A stretch of DNA of 64,000 nt from Sulfuritalea sp. (lineage in GTDB: Bacteria > Pseudomonadota > Gammaproteobacteria > Burkholderiales > Rhodocyclaceae): the NCBI GenBank assembly GCA_030247575.1, contig JAOTRV010000011.1, positions 1 through 64,000 of the forward strand. The letters are read 5' to 3'. Numbering within the stretch: position 1 is the stretch's first letter; every line of letters starts with the position of its first letter. The notes under the pieces are model-generated. The model saw only the letters and a list, made by a program, of their open reading frames with translations, was not told where the DNA came from and did not search any database. The position numbers and the translations under genes are program-made. This document shows positions 20,997-30,523 of this stretch, one piece after another.

Positions 20997-21011
20997 ATGG
21001 GGGGATGGCCC

Positions 21012-21647
21012 ATGAGGGTCGTCGTCGTCGATTACGGCATGGGCAATCTGCGCTCGGTGGCCAAGGCCATCGAGCATGTTGCTCCCGAGGCGGATGTCCG
21101 CGTCAGTTCGGATGCGGCCGAGATCGGCGCAGCCGACCGTGTCGTGGTGCCCGGCCAGGGCGCGATGCCGGATTGCATGCGCGAGTTGTCCGTCCGCGGT
21201 CTGCGCGACACCGTCGTGCGTGCCGCTGCCGAAAAGCCCTTTCTCGGCATCTGCGTCGGCCTGCAGATGCTCTTCGGCCATGCCGAGGAGGGCGACGTCA
21301 CGGGGCTGGAGGTTCTGCCGGGCCGCGTGCCGCGCTTTCCCCACGAGGCCATGGTGGCGCCCGATGGCGCGCGGCTGAAGGTGCCGCACATGGGCTGGAA
21401 CCAGGTGCATCAGGCCGAGGCCCATCCGCTTTGGGAAGGCATCGAGGACGACGCCCGCTTCTATTTCGTGCACAGCTATTACGTCGAGCCGCAGAATCCC
21501 GAGGTGATTGCCGGGTCGACCTGGTATGGCATCCCCTTTACCAGCGCGATTGCTCACGCTAACATCTTCGCTGTTCAATTCCACCCGGAAAAAAGCGCCC
21601 AGGCGGGGCTGAGGCTGCTCGCCAATTTCATGCGCTGGAATCCTTGA
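21012..21647 (+). CDS. hisH: Imidazole glycerol phosphate synthase, glutaminase subunit HisH
   Basis: A 211-residue class I glutamine amidotransferase. The nucleophile elbow is [12 protein letters not shown] (Cys), and the His/Glu of the triad lie in VQFHPEKSA. It supplies ammonia to HisF. ATG 21012 begins the conserved [16 protein letters not shown]; the frame upstream to 20946 is not conserved sequence. Confidence 0.96.
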   Translation: MRVVVVDYGMGNLRSVAKAIEHVAPEADVRVSSDAAEIGAADRVVVPGQGAMPDCMRELSVRGLRDTVVRAAAEKPFLGICVGLQMLFGHAEEGDVTGLEVLPGRVPRFPHEAMVAPDGARLKVPHMGWNQVHQAEAHPLWEGIEDDARFYFVHSYYVEPQNPEVIAGSTWYGIPFTSAIAHANIFAVQFHPEKSAQAGLRLLANFMRWNP

Positions 21648-21689
21648 TCCGACCCCGCCTCCGGCTTTCCCATATCTTCACATCTTTCT

Positions 21690-22433
21690 ATGCTGCTGAT
21701 ACCCGCGATTGATCTCAAGGATGGTCACTGTGTCCGCCTGAAACAGGGCGCAATGGATGATGCCACGGTGTTTTCCGAAGACCCGGCGGCCATGGCCCGG
21801 CACTGGATAGACCAGGGCGCGCGCCGCCTGCATCTGGTCGACCTCAATGGCGCCTTCGCCGGCAAGCCGAAAAATGAAGCCGCGATCAAGGCGATTCTCA
21901 AGGAAGTCGGCACCGAGATCCCCGTGCAACTGGGCGGCGGCATTCGCGATCTCGATACCATCGAGCGCTGCCTCGACGACGGCCTTACCTACGTCATCAT
22001 CGGCACGGCGGCGGTGAAGAACCCCGGCTTCCTGCATGATGCCTGCGGCGCTTTTCCCGGGCACATCATCGTTGGACTCGATGCCCGCGATGGCAAGGTC
22101 GCAGTGGATGGCTGGTCGAAGATGACCGGCCACGACGTGGTCGATCTGGCAAAGAAGTTCGAGGACTACGGCGTCGAAGCCGTCATCTATACCGACATCG
22201 GGCGCGACGGGATGCTCTCCGGCGTGAACATCGAGGCCACGGTGAAGCTGGCGCAGGCGCTGCGCATTCCCGTGATCGCCAGTGGCGGCATCGCCAGCAT
22301 GAAGGACGTCAAGGCGCTCTGCGCGGTGCAGGGAGAGGGCATTTCAGGCGCCATCACCGGCCGCGCGATCTACGAAGGCACGCTTGATTTCAGGAAAGCC
22401 CAAGCGGAGGCGGACAAGCTCTCCGGTCGCTGA
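21690..22433 (+). CDS. hisA: ProFAR isomerase HisA
   Basis: A 247-residue TIM-barrel isomerase ([20 protein letters not shown]; active-site Asp 8 and, in the second half, the Asp of [12 protein letters not shown]). The phosphate-binding Gly-rich loops are QLGGGIRD and VIASGGIAS. It catalyses the Amadori rearrangement of ProFAR. It follows hisH after 42 bases and precedes hisF by 13 bases. Confidence 0.97.
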   Translation: MLLIPAIDLKDGHCVRLKQGAMDDATVFSEDPAAMARHWIDQGARRLHLVDLNGAFAGKPKNEAAIKAILKEVGTEIPVQLGGGIRDLDTIERCLDDGLTYVIIGTAAVKNPGFLHDACGAFPGHIIVGLDARDGKVAVDGWSKMTGHDVVDLAKKFEDYGVEAVIYTDIGRDGMLSGVNIEATVKLAQALRIPVIASGGIASMKDVKALCAVQGEGISGAITGRAIYEGTLDFRKAQAEADKLSGR

Positions 22434-22446
22434 AAGGCTTTGACCC

Positions 22447-23201
<755 letters not shown>

Positions 23202-23205
<4 letters not shown>

Positions 23206-23600
23206 AGCTGCCCTCGGGCAGCCAGTGGCTGGACGAGGTGCTGTGGGACGCCCAGGGGCTGGTTCCCGCGATTGCCCAGGATGTAGCGACGGGCGAAGTG
23301 CTGATGTTCGCCTGGATGAATCGCGAGGCGCTGGCGCTGACCGCCGCAACGGGGCATGCCGTATATTGGTCCCGTTCGCGCGGGCGCCTGTGGCACAAGG
23401 GCGAGGAATCCGGACACACGCAAAAGGTGCAGGAACTGCGTGTCGATTGCGACAAGGATGTGGTGCTGTTGAAGGTGGAGCAGATTGGCGGGATCGCCTG
23501 CCACACCGGCAGACGCAGCTGTTTTTTCAACCGGCTGGAAACCTCGGGCTGGCAGGATGTCGAGCCCGTCCTCAAGGACCCGAAGGAGATATACAAGTGA
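23202..23600 (+). CDS. hisI: Phosphoribosyl-AMP cyclohydrolase HisI
   Basis: A 132-residue monofunctional [38 protein letters not shown], the metal-binding Asp/Cys set in DCDKDVVLL and the Cys residues of [13 protein letters not shown]. The start is GTG 23202, overlapping the hisF stop (GTGA). The HisE activity is on a separate gene, as usual in betaproteobacteria. Confidence 0.95.
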
Positions 23601-23926
23601 TCAATCTTGAAGTCATGCACCGCGTTCAGGCAACGCTGCTCGAACGCAAGGGCGCCGCGCCCGATTCTTCCTACGTTGCCAGCCTGTACGCCAAGGGCAC
23701 TGACGCGATCTGCAAGAAGGTGGCAGAGGAAGCGGCCGAAACCATCATGGCGGCCAAGGACGGCGACCGCCTGCATCTGGTCCGTGAGGTGACGGATCTC
23801 TGGTTCCACAGCATGATCCTGCTGACGCAGTTCGGCATCGGGGTCGACGACGTGATGGTCGAGTTCCGGCGCCGGGAAGGCATTTCCGGCATCGATGAAA
23901 AGAACAGCCGGAGTCCCGCATCATGA
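23597..23926 (+). CDS. hisE: Phosphoribosyl-ATP pyrophosphatase HisE
   Basis: A 109-residue MazG-fold enzyme with the metal-binding EEAAET ([14 protein letters not shown]) and the downstream [17 protein letters not shown]. It removes pyrophosphate from PR-ATP. GTG 23597 is chosen because AAGGAG sits 8 bases upstream at 23582-23587; an internal ATG at 23615 is the alternative. It overlaps hisI and the HIT gene by 4 bases each. Confidence 0.94.
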   Translation: MINLEVMHRVQATLLERKGAAPDSSYVASLYAKGTDAICKKVAEEAAETIMAAKDGDRLHLVREVTDLWFHSMILLTQFGIGVDDVMVEFRRREGISGIDEKNSRSPAS

Positions 23927-24285
23927 GCGACTGCATTTTCTGCAGGATTGCGCGCGGCGAAATTCCGTCGAAGAAGGTCTACGAAGACGAGGAAATCTTC
24001 GCCTTTCATGACATCAACCCGATTGCTCCGGTGCATTTCATGATCGTGCCCAAGCTGCACATTTCTTCGCTGATGGAAGCCGACATGAGCCACCAGATGC
24101 TGCTCGGCCGGATGCTGGCCAAGGCCAACGAACTGGCCCGCAGCCAGGGCCTCAACGAAGGCTTCCGCACCATCATCAACACGGGGCGGATCGGTCATCA
24201 GGAGGTGTATCATCTTCACGTTCACATCCTGGGCGGTCCCGAGCCCCTGGGATCCATGCTGAAACGAAATATCAGTGCAGGCTAA
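23923..24285 (+). CDS. HIT-family nucleotide hydrolase (HinT-like)
   Basis: A 120-residue histidine-triad protein with N-terminal CIFCRIARGEIPSKKVYEDE and the triad HLHVHILGG. HinT proteins hydrolyse purine nucleoside phosphoramidates such as AMP-lysine. The length and both Cys of CxxC match HinT. It is translationally coupled to hisE (ATGA) and precedes tatA, the standard betaproteobacterial order. Confidence 0.93.
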   Translation: MSDCIFCRIARGEIPSKKVYEDEEIFAFHDINPIAPVHFMIVPKLHISSLMEADMSHQMLLGRMLAKANELARSQGLNEGFRTIINTGRIGHQEVYHLHVHILGGPEPLGSMLKRNISAG

Positions 24286-24371
24286 TGCCGGTTTTATCGG
24301 CGTTGAGCGCAGCGGCCGTAACCAAAACGCAAAGCGCCTTGAGAATTCACTGAGCGCGAGGAGAAATTACG

Positions 24372-24605
24372 ATGGGATCATTTAGCATCTGGCACTGGCT
24401 GATCGTGCTGGTGATTGTCATGCTGGTGTTCGGCACCAAGAAACTGCGCAACATCGGGTCTGACCTCGGCGGTGCGGTGAAGGGCTTCAAGGACGGCATG
24501 AAGGAGTCCTCTGCCGACAAACCAGCCGACAAGGCGGCGGAGCCACAGCAGGTGAGCGGTCACACCATCGACGTCGAGGCGCGTCGGGAGCAGACCAAGT
24601 CCTGA
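24372..24605 (+). CDS. tatA: Twin-arginine translocase subunit TatA
   Basis: A 77-residue TatA: an N-terminal membrane helix ([15 protein letters not shown]), then [21 protein letters not shown] forming the amphipathic helix, then a charged tail. TatA oligomers open the translocation path for folded, twin-arginine-signal proteins. GAGGAGA lies upstream of the ATG. It is followed by tatB and tatC. Confidence 0.95.
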   Translation: MGSFSIWHWLIVLVIVMLVFGTKKLRNIGSDLGGAVKGFKDGMKESSADKPADKAAEPQQVSGHTIDVEARREQTKS

Positions 24606-24688
24606 CCGTGGGCGGGTGAGCGGTGTCCGGGCGCTTGTCGCCCGCGACTTCCGGCCCCGCAAAACATTTCCCGAGCCCCAACGAACCC

Positions 24689-25090
24689 ATGTTCGACGTC
24701 GGCCTTTCCGAGTTGATGGTCATCGCCGTGGTGGCGCTGGTCGTCATCGGCCCGGAACGCCTGCCCAAAGTGGCGCGCACGGCCGGTCTCCTGCTCGGGC
24801 GGTTGCAGCGCTATGTCAGCGACGTCAAGTCCGACATCAATCGCGAGATGCAGCTTGATGAGTTGAAAAAGCTCCAGCAGCAGATGACCGACCAGGTGAC
24901 GACCCTGGAGAGTTCGGTGGCACACGAAATGCGCGAGGTCGAATCCACGGTGAACAACGTGATTGCGCCACTGACCGGGGATGCCGCCGTGCTGCCGCCG
25001 TCGACTCCTGACGCCGCTTCGGCCGCGATTGCAGGTCCGGCGGAAAAGCCTGCGCCCGCCATGGCGGCCGCCGAAACGCTGAAGTCCTGA
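24689..25090 (+). CDS. tatB: Twin-arginine translocase subunit TatB
   Basis: A 133-residue TatB with start MFDVGLSELMVIAVVALVV, the diagnostic VIGPERLPKVAR and a longer coiled amphipathic region (DELKKLQQQMTDQVTTLE) than TatA. It forms the signal-peptide receptor with TatC. ATG 24689 gives the family N-terminus; the open frame upstream to 24623 is not conserved. Its stop overlaps the tatC start by one base. Confidence 0.95.
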   Translation: MFDVGLSELMVIAVVALVVIGPERLPKVARTAGLLLGRLQRYVSDVKSDINREMQLDELKKLQQQMTDQVTTLESSVAHEMREVESTVNNVIAPLTGDAAVLPPSTPDAASAAIAGPAEKPAPAMAAAETLKS

Positions 25091-25908
25091 TGGCTGAAGA
25101 GCAGGAAACATTTCTTTCCCACCTGGTTGAACTGCGGGATCGCCTGATCCGCATTCTCATTGCCGTCGGCATTGTCTTCGTGCCGCTGGCGTTCTATGCG
25201 CGCGAGCTGTATTCCCTGCTCGCCGCCCCTTTGCTGGCGACTTTGCCCGCGGGCGGCCAGATGATCGCCACGGACGTGGTCGGCGTTTTCCTGGTGCCGA
25301 TGAAAGTGGCGCTGACAGTGGCATTTCTGGTCGTTTTGCCCTATGTGCTGTATCAAATCTGGGCCTTTGTCGCACCGGGGCTCTATGCCCACGAGAAGAA
25401 GCTTGCTGTGCCGCTGCTGGTGGCCTCGGTAATACTGTTTTTCATCGGCATGGCCTTCGCCTACTTCGCTTTCTTCCCGATGGTATTCGGCTTCATGTCG
25501 AAGTTCGCGCCGGAGGGCGTGGCCTGGATGACCGACATCGAGAAATATTTCTCCTTCGTCCTTACCATGTTCCTCGCCTTCGGCGTTACCTTCGAGGTGC
25601 CGGTGATCGTCATCGTGCTGGTCAAGATCGGCGTGGTCGACGTGGTCAAGCTGCGCGAGTGGCGGCCTTACGTCATCGTCGGCGCTTTCGTGATTGGCGC
25701 CGTATTCACGCCGCCCGACGTGATTTCGCAGTTCATGATGGCGGTGCCGCTCTGGCTGCTCTATGAACTGGGAATTGTCCTTGCCAGCGTCATCGTGCGT
25801 CCGGCAGAAGAGTCTGCCGGCAAATCCGACTACCAGCCGCCGTCGGAAGAGGAAATGAACCGGGAACTCGATCGCGCGGAGGAGCAGTCGAGCGAGTCGA
25901 AGACCTGA
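25090..25908 (+). CDS. tatC: Twin-arginine translocase subunit TatC
   Basis: A 272-residue six-span membrane protein beginning with the conserved cytoplasmic stretch ETFLSHLVELRDRL, where the Glu and Arg are part of the signal-peptide binding patch. FFIGMAFAYFAFFPMVFGFM and GAVFTPPDVISQ are further hallmarks. The C-terminal 40 residues are acidic and Ser-rich. It ends the tatABC operon. Confidence 0.96.
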   Translation: MAEEQETFLSHLVELRDRLIRILIAVGIVFVPLAFYARELYSLLAAPLLATLPAGGQMIATDVVGVFLVPMKVALTVAFLVVLPYVLYQIWAFVAPGLYAHEKKLAVPLLVASVILFFIGMAFAYFAFFPMVFGFMSKFAPEGVAWMTDIEKYFSFVLTMFLAFGVTFEVPVIVIVLVKIGVVDVVKLREWRPYVIVGAFVIGAVFTPPDVISQFMMAVPLWLLYELGIVLASVIVRPAEESAGKSDYQPPSEEEMNRELDRAEEQSSESKT

Positions 25909-25969
25909 GGCGCAGCCGGTCGCTGGTCAAAACCTCGTGCGGCGGCCGCCTATGCCTGCAGGCCACGCC

Positions 25970-26689
25970 TCAGGACGTACTCGCGGTTGCATGCCACAGG
26001 CGCAACTTGTCCAGGGACACCCGGTCGGCTTCGGGCAGGACCATGCGGGCGCCGTCGAAGTTTTCATGGATGGTGTAGTCGCTGACCGTGATCACGGTCG
26101 GGATTCCGGCCGCCAGCGCCGCCGCGAGTCCGTGCGAGGAATCCTCCACCGCCAGACAATCGCGCGGCGGGAGATTGAGCTGCTTCAGCGTCCACAGGTA
26201 GATGTCCGGCGAAGGCTTCTTGGCTGCGGCGACACTTCCGGATGCGATGGCATCGAACCAGGAATCGGCGTTCGGTCCCAGATTGGCCCGCAGCAGGCCC
26301 ACCACGTTCTCCAGCTTGGAACTCGAGGCGATCGCCAGCCGGACGCCATCGGTGCGCGCATCGCAGATCAGCTGGCCGATGTCTTCACGCAAGGGTATCG
26401 CTCCGGCAGCGAGCAAGCGCTGGTAATTCCGTGTCTTGATGTCATGAATGCGATGCAGCAGTTCGTCGAAATCGGGTCGCGCGCAGACGGCCGGATCGAA
26501 ATGCTCGGCGTAGTAGCGAATCCGTTCGAGGCCTCCGGCCACGTCCAGCAGGGTGCCGTAGAAGGCCTCATCCCAGTGCCAGGACAGTCCGACCTCGGCA
26601 AATGCCGCATTGAACGCCGGGCGATGGCCGTCGCGCTCCGTGTTGGCAAGGGTTCCGTCGACGTCGAAAATGAGCGCGCGCAAGGCCAT
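25970..26689 (-). CDS. HAD-family hydrolase, CbbY/phosphoglycolate-phosphatase-like
   Basis: A 239-residue HAD protein: motif I FDVDGTLANTE, motif II LAIASSS, motif III Lys in AAKKPSPDIY and motif IV VEDSSHGLAAALAAG, with an alpha-helical cap between 20 and 85. It resembles CbbY-type sugar-phosphate phosphatases (xylulose bisphosphate, phosphoglycolate), but no Calvin-cycle gene is nearby, so the substrate is not assigned. It is convergent with tatC and divergent from korC. Confidence 0.88.
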   Translation of the reverse strand: MALRALIFDVDGTLANTERDGHRPAFNAAFAEVGLSWHWDEAFYGTLLDVAGGLERIRYYAEHFDPAVCARPDFDELLHRIHDIKTRNYQRLLAAGAIPLREDIGQLICDARTDGVRLAIASSSKLENVVGLLRANLGPNADSWFDAIASGSVAAAKKPSPDIYLWTLKQLNLPPRDCLAVEDSSHGLAAALAAGIPTVITVSDYTIHENFDGARMVLPEADRVSLDKLRLWHATASTS

Positions 26690-26731
26690 GATGGGTCACC
26701 ATAAAGCAAACGTAGATGCTAAAGCCTAGCC

Positions 26732-26755
26732 GATTTTTCCTCCGGAGGGAAAATC
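26732..26755. promoter_or_regulatory. Palindrome in the HAD-korC divergent region
   Basis: The 24-base element has two 12-base arms, GATTTTTCCTCC and GGAGGGAAAATC, with one mismatch and no loop. It sits in the 178-base region between two divergent genes, 113 bases before the annotated korC start, so an operator role is plausible. Confidence 0.4.
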
Positions 26756-26867
26756 CGCCGGCTGTTTTTTTGGAACACGCGCCGCACTGGTTTTGCTGGG
26801 CGCTGGAGGGTGCTAAAGTGCACGCACTGGACGTCGGCGTCCCGCTGACGGTAAGGCGCAGCACACT

Positions 26868-28676
26868 GTGAGTGGAGACGGAGCGCACGTGAAACCGACG
26901 AATATCGGCAATCCCGATTATTTCCATAAGGTCGTGGATTGTCAGTGGGCCTGTCCGGCCCATACCCCCGTTCCCGAGTACATCCGGTTGATCGCCGCCG
27001 GGCACTATTCGGAAGCCTACATGATCAACTGGCGCTCGAATGTCTTTCCCGGCATTCTGGGACGCGTCTGCGATCGCCCCTGCGAGCCTGCCTGCCGGCG
27101 CGGTCGCGTGGAAAAGGAACCGGTGGCCATTTGTCGCCTGAAGCGCGTCGCCGCCGACCTCAAGGACGACATCCGGGACCGCCTGCCGCGGGCACCGGAA
27201 AGGAAGAACGGCAAGCGCATTGCCTGCGTCGGCGCCGGCCCGGCGTCGCTGACCGTGGCACGCGACCTCGCATCGATCGGTTACCAGGTCACGGTGTTCG
27301 ACAGCGGCGCATCCCCTGGCGGCATGATGCGCAGCCAGATTCCGAAGTTCCGCCTGCCCGACAGCGTCATCGACGAAGAGTGCGGCTACATCATCGACCT
27401 CGGCGTCGAAACCCGCTACAACCACTGGGTCGGCAGCCTGCGCGAGCTCGTCGACGGGGACTGGGATGCCGTGTTCGTCGGCACCGGTGCACCGCGCGGA
27501 CGCGATGCCGACATTCCGGGGCGCAAGGAAGCGGCGGCCCATATCCAGATCGGCATCGACTGGCTGGCCAATGTCGCCTTCGGCCACACCACCAGAATAG
27601 CCAAGCGCGTGATCGTCCTCGGCGGCGGCAATACGGCGATGGACTGCTGCCGTTCGGCGCGCCGTCTGGGTGGCGAAGACGTCAAGGTGGTGGTGCGCAG
27701 CGGCTTCGAGGAAATGAAGGCCTCGCCCTGGGAGAAGGAAGAGGCAATTCATGAGGGCATCCCGATTCTCAACATGCTGGTGCCGAAGGAATTCGTGCAT
27801 GACAGCGGCCGGCTGACGGGCGTCCTCTTCGAAAAAGTGCGCGCCGAATACGACGCCAAGGGCAGGCGCAGCCTGATTCCCACCGGCGAGCCGGATGTGC
27901 TCATGGAATGCGACGAAGTCCTGGTGGCGATCGGACAGGAGAATGCCTTCCCCTGGATCGAGAAGGACATCGGCCTCGAATTCGACAAGTGGGGCATGCC
28001 GGTGCTGAACCAGGAGACGCTGCAATCGACGCTGCCGAAAGTGTTTTTCGGCGGCGATGCCGCGCTCGGTCCGAAGAACATCATCACCGCCGCGGCGCAG
28101 GGGCATGCGGCGGCGATTTCCATCGATCTCTTCTGCCGCGGCAAGAACCTGCAGGAGCGGCCGCCTCCGATGGTCAATCTGACCAGCCAGAAGATGGGCA
28201 TTCACGAGTGGAGCTACGACAACCAGGTGTCCGAGGAGGAGCGCAAGAAGGTCCCGGTGAAGGCGCTGGAAAAGACCCTTCAGGACATCAAGCTCGAACT
28301 CGAGCTGGGTTTCGATCCCTTCATGGCGTGCGCCGAGGCCGAGCGCTGCCTCAACTGCGACATCGAAACCGTATTCACTACCAAGACCTGCATCGAATGC
28401 GACGCTTGCGTGGATATCTGCCCGACCGAGTGCATCACCTTCACCATCAACGGCGAAGAGGATGACTTGCGCGGCCGCCTCAAGGCGCCGGCGAAGGTTC
28501 TCGACCAGACGTTGTATGTCTCCGACGTTCTGAAGACGGGGCGCGTCATGGTCAAGGACGAAAACATCTGCCTGCATTGCGGCATGTGTGCCGAGCGGTG
28601 CCCGACCGGCGCCTGGGACATGCAAAAATTCTTCCTGCAATGCGCGGAAGCCGGGACAGAGGTGATAAGGAAATGA
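26868..28676 (+). CDS. korC: FAD/NADP- and Fe-S-binding subunit of 2-oxoacid oxidoreductase (KorC-like)
   Basis: A 602-residue protein built like GltD plus two ferredoxin clusters. The N-terminal Cys set (CQWACPAHTPVPEYI and RVCDRPCEPAC) is GltD-type; next come an FAD site GAGPASLTVARDL, an NAD(P) site VIVLGGGNTAMDC and C-terminal 4Fe-4S motifs CIECDACVDICPTEC and CLHCGMCAERCP. In Azoarcus evansii a KorABC enzyme of this composition is a 2-oxoglutarate:NADP+ oxidoreductase feeding electrons to benzoyl-CoA reduction; here the assignment is by domain composition and neighbours. The start is GTG at 26868 or GTG 26889 (ACGGAG lies just upstream of the latter). Its stop overlaps the korA start. 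Confidence 0.85.
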   Translation: MSGDGAHVKPTNIGNPDYFHKVVDCQWACPAHTPVPEYIRLIAAGHYSEAYMINWRSNVFPGILGRVCDRPCEPACRRGRVEKEPVAICRLKRVAADLKDDIRDRLPRAPERKNGKRIACVGAGPASLTVARDLASIGYQVTVFDSGASPGGMMRSQIPKFRLPDSVIDEECGYIIDLGVETRYNHWVGSLRELVDGDWDAVFVGTGAPRGRDADIPGRKEAAAHIQIGIDWLANVAFGHTTRIAKRVIVLGGGNTAMDCCRSARRLGGEDVKVVVRSGFEEMKASPWEKEEAIHEGIPILNMLVPKEFVHDSGRLTGVLFEKVRAEYDAKGRRSLIPTGEPDVLMECDEVLVAIGQENAFPWIEKDIGLEFDKWGMPVLNQETLQSTLPKVFFGGDAALGPKNIITAAAQGHAAAISIDLFCRGKNLQERPPPMVNLTSQKMGIHEWSYDNQVSEEERKKVPVKALEKTLQDIKLELELGFDPFMACAEAERCLNCDIETVFTTKTCIECDACVDICPTECITFTINGEEDDLRGRLKAPAKVLDQTLYVSDVLKTGRVMVKDENICLHCGMCAERCPTGAWDMQKFFLQCAEAGTEVIRK

Positions 28677-30523
28677 GCGCCACCAAACCAATCCAGAGCA
28701 GCAACGATTTCGTCATCAAGTTCGCCAACGTCAACGGCTCCGGTTCGGCGTCGGCCAACGAGCTGTTTGCACGCGCCATCATCCGCATGGGCGTGCCGGT
28801 GGCGCCGCGCAACATCTTCCCTTCGAACATCCAGGGCATGCCCACCTGGTACGAGATGCGCGTCTCTGCGGCCGGTTGGCTCGGTCGTCGCGGCGGTTGC
28901 GACCTGATGGTGGCGATGAACCCGCAAACCTGGGACAGGGACATTGCCGAAATCGAGCCGGGCGGCTACCTGTTGTACGACTCGACCAAGTCGCTGCCCC
29001 GCTCGCGGTTTCGCGAGGACATCACGGTGCTCGGCATTCCTCTCACCGAAATCTGCAATCGCGAATACACGGATGCGCGGCAGCGGCAGTTATTCAAGAA
29101 CATCATGTACGTCGGCGCGCTCACGGCGCTGCTCGACATGGACGTCGCCAGTGTCGAGAAGTTGATTGCCGATCAGTATCGCGGCAAGGACAAACTGATC
29201 GGCGCCAACGTCAACGCCCTCAAGCTCGGCTACGACCACGCCAAAGAGACCCTTTCCTGCCCGATCGGCCTGCGCGTGGAACGCTCCAACGGCGTCGGCG
29301 AGAAGATTTTCGTCAACGGCAACGACGCCTGCGGACTGGGCGCGGTCTATGGCGGCGCCACCGTGGCGGCCTGGTATCCGATCACGCCGTCTACTTCGGT
29401 GATCGAGGCGTTCAGCAGCTACTGCCGCAAGTTCCGCACCGACCCGGACAACGGCATGGCCCGTTATGCCGTGGTTCAGGCGGAAGACGAACTGGCCTCG
29501 ATCGGCATGGTGATCGGCGCCTCCTGGAACGGCGCGCGCGCCTTCACCGCCACCTCCGGCCCCGGCATCTCGCTGATGCAGGAATTTTTCGGGCTGGCCT
29601 ATTTTGCCGAAGTGCCGGCCGTCATCTTCGACGTGCAGCGTGGCGGCCCTTCCACCGGCATGCCGACGCGGACCCAGCAATCCGACCTGATTTCCTGCGC
29701 CTACGCCTCGCATGGCGACACCAAGCATGTGCTGCTGTTTCCGGAGGATCCTTACGAGTGCTTCACGCTCGGCGCCCAGGCCTTCGATCTGGCGGATCGT
29801 TTGCAGACTCCGGTATTCGTCCTGCTCGACCTCGACATCGGCATGAACGATCGCCTGTGCCAACCTTTCGACTGGGACGATCAGCGCCGCTACGATCGCG
29901 GCAAGGTGATGAGCGCGGAAGAACTCGAAGCCGGCAAGAATTTCGGCCGCTATCTCGACGTGGACGGCGACGGCATTCCCTGGCGCACGATTCCCGGCAC
30001 GCACCCGACCAAGGGCGCCTTCTTCAGCCGCGGCACCACGCGCAACGCCTACGCCAAATACAGCGAGGCGGGAACCGATTACACCTACAACATGGAGCGC
30101 CTGCGGCGCAAGCTCGAAACGGCTAAGCAACTGGTGCCGGCGCCGGTGCTGAAACCGGCGTCGCAGCCGACCCGCTTCGGCGCCATCTACTACGGCTCGA
30201 CCAGCGCGGCGATGGCCGAGGCATCCGTGCTGCTCGAAGAGCAGGGCATCCATGTCGATACCCTGCGCGTGCGCGGCTTCCCGTTTGCCGACGAGGTGAT
30301 CGACTTCATCGACGGGCATGACTTCGTCTTCGTCGTCGAGCAGAACGAGAGCGGGCAGCTGCGCATGCTGCTGCTGACCGAAGGCGAGATCGATCCGAAA
30401 CGCCTGATCCGCGTGCTGCACTACGACGGCACGCCGATCACCGCCCGCTTCATTTCCGGCAAGATCGCCGGCGCACTCTCGGAACACAAGGTGACTCCGA
30501 TTCGCAAACAGGTGGCCTCATGA
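28673..30523 (+). CDS. korA: 2-oxoacid:ferredoxin oxidoreductase, fused gamma-alpha subunit (KorA-like)
   Basis: A 616-residue subunit. Residues about 12-195 are the gamma domain (VNGSGSASANELFARAI), and the rest is the alpha subunit (GNDACGLGAVYGGATVAAWYPITPSTSVIE, then SGPGISLMQEFFGLAYFAE). The fused gamma-alpha arrangement and the size fit the roughly 66-kDa KorA of the Azoarcus-type enzyme. Substrate could be 2-oxoglutarate or another 2-oxoacid. ATG 28673 overlaps the korC stop and is preceded by AAGGAA; the korB start overlaps its own stop by 4 bases. Confidence 0.87.
   Translation: MSATKPIQSSNDFVIKFANVNGSGSASANELFARAIIRMGVPVAPRNIFPSNIQGMPTWYEMRVSAAGWLGRRGGCDLMVAMNPQTWDRDIAEIEPGGYLLYDSTKSLPRSRFREDITVLGIPLTEICNREYTDARQRQLFKNIMYVGALTALLDMDVASVEKLIADQYRGKDKLIGANVNALKLGYDHAKETLSCPIGLRVERSNGVGEKIFVNGNDACGLGAVYGGATVAAWYPITPSTSVIEAFSSYCRKFRTDPDNGMARYAVVQAEDELASIGMVIGASWNGARAFTATSGPGISLMQEFFGLAYFAEVPAVIFDVQRGGPSTGMPTRTQQSDLISCAYASHGDTKHVLLFPEDPYECFTLGAQAFDLADRLQTPVFVLLDLDIGMNDRLCQPFDWDDQRRYDRGKVMSAEELEAGKNFGRYLDVDGDGIPWRTIPGTHPTKGAFFSRGTTRNAYAKYSEAGTDYTYNMERLRRKLETAKQLVPAPVLKPASQPTRFGAIYYGSTSAAMAEASVLLEEQGIHVDTLRVRGFPFADEVIDFIDGHDFVFVVEQNESGQLRMLLLTEGEIDPKRLIRVLHYDGTPITARFISGKIAGALSEHKVTPIRKQVAS

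Noticed and set aside
26568..28691. 707-residue open frame on the minus strand
   Set aside because: Antisense to korC; the Cys motifs and nucleotide-binding sites of korC settle the coding strand.
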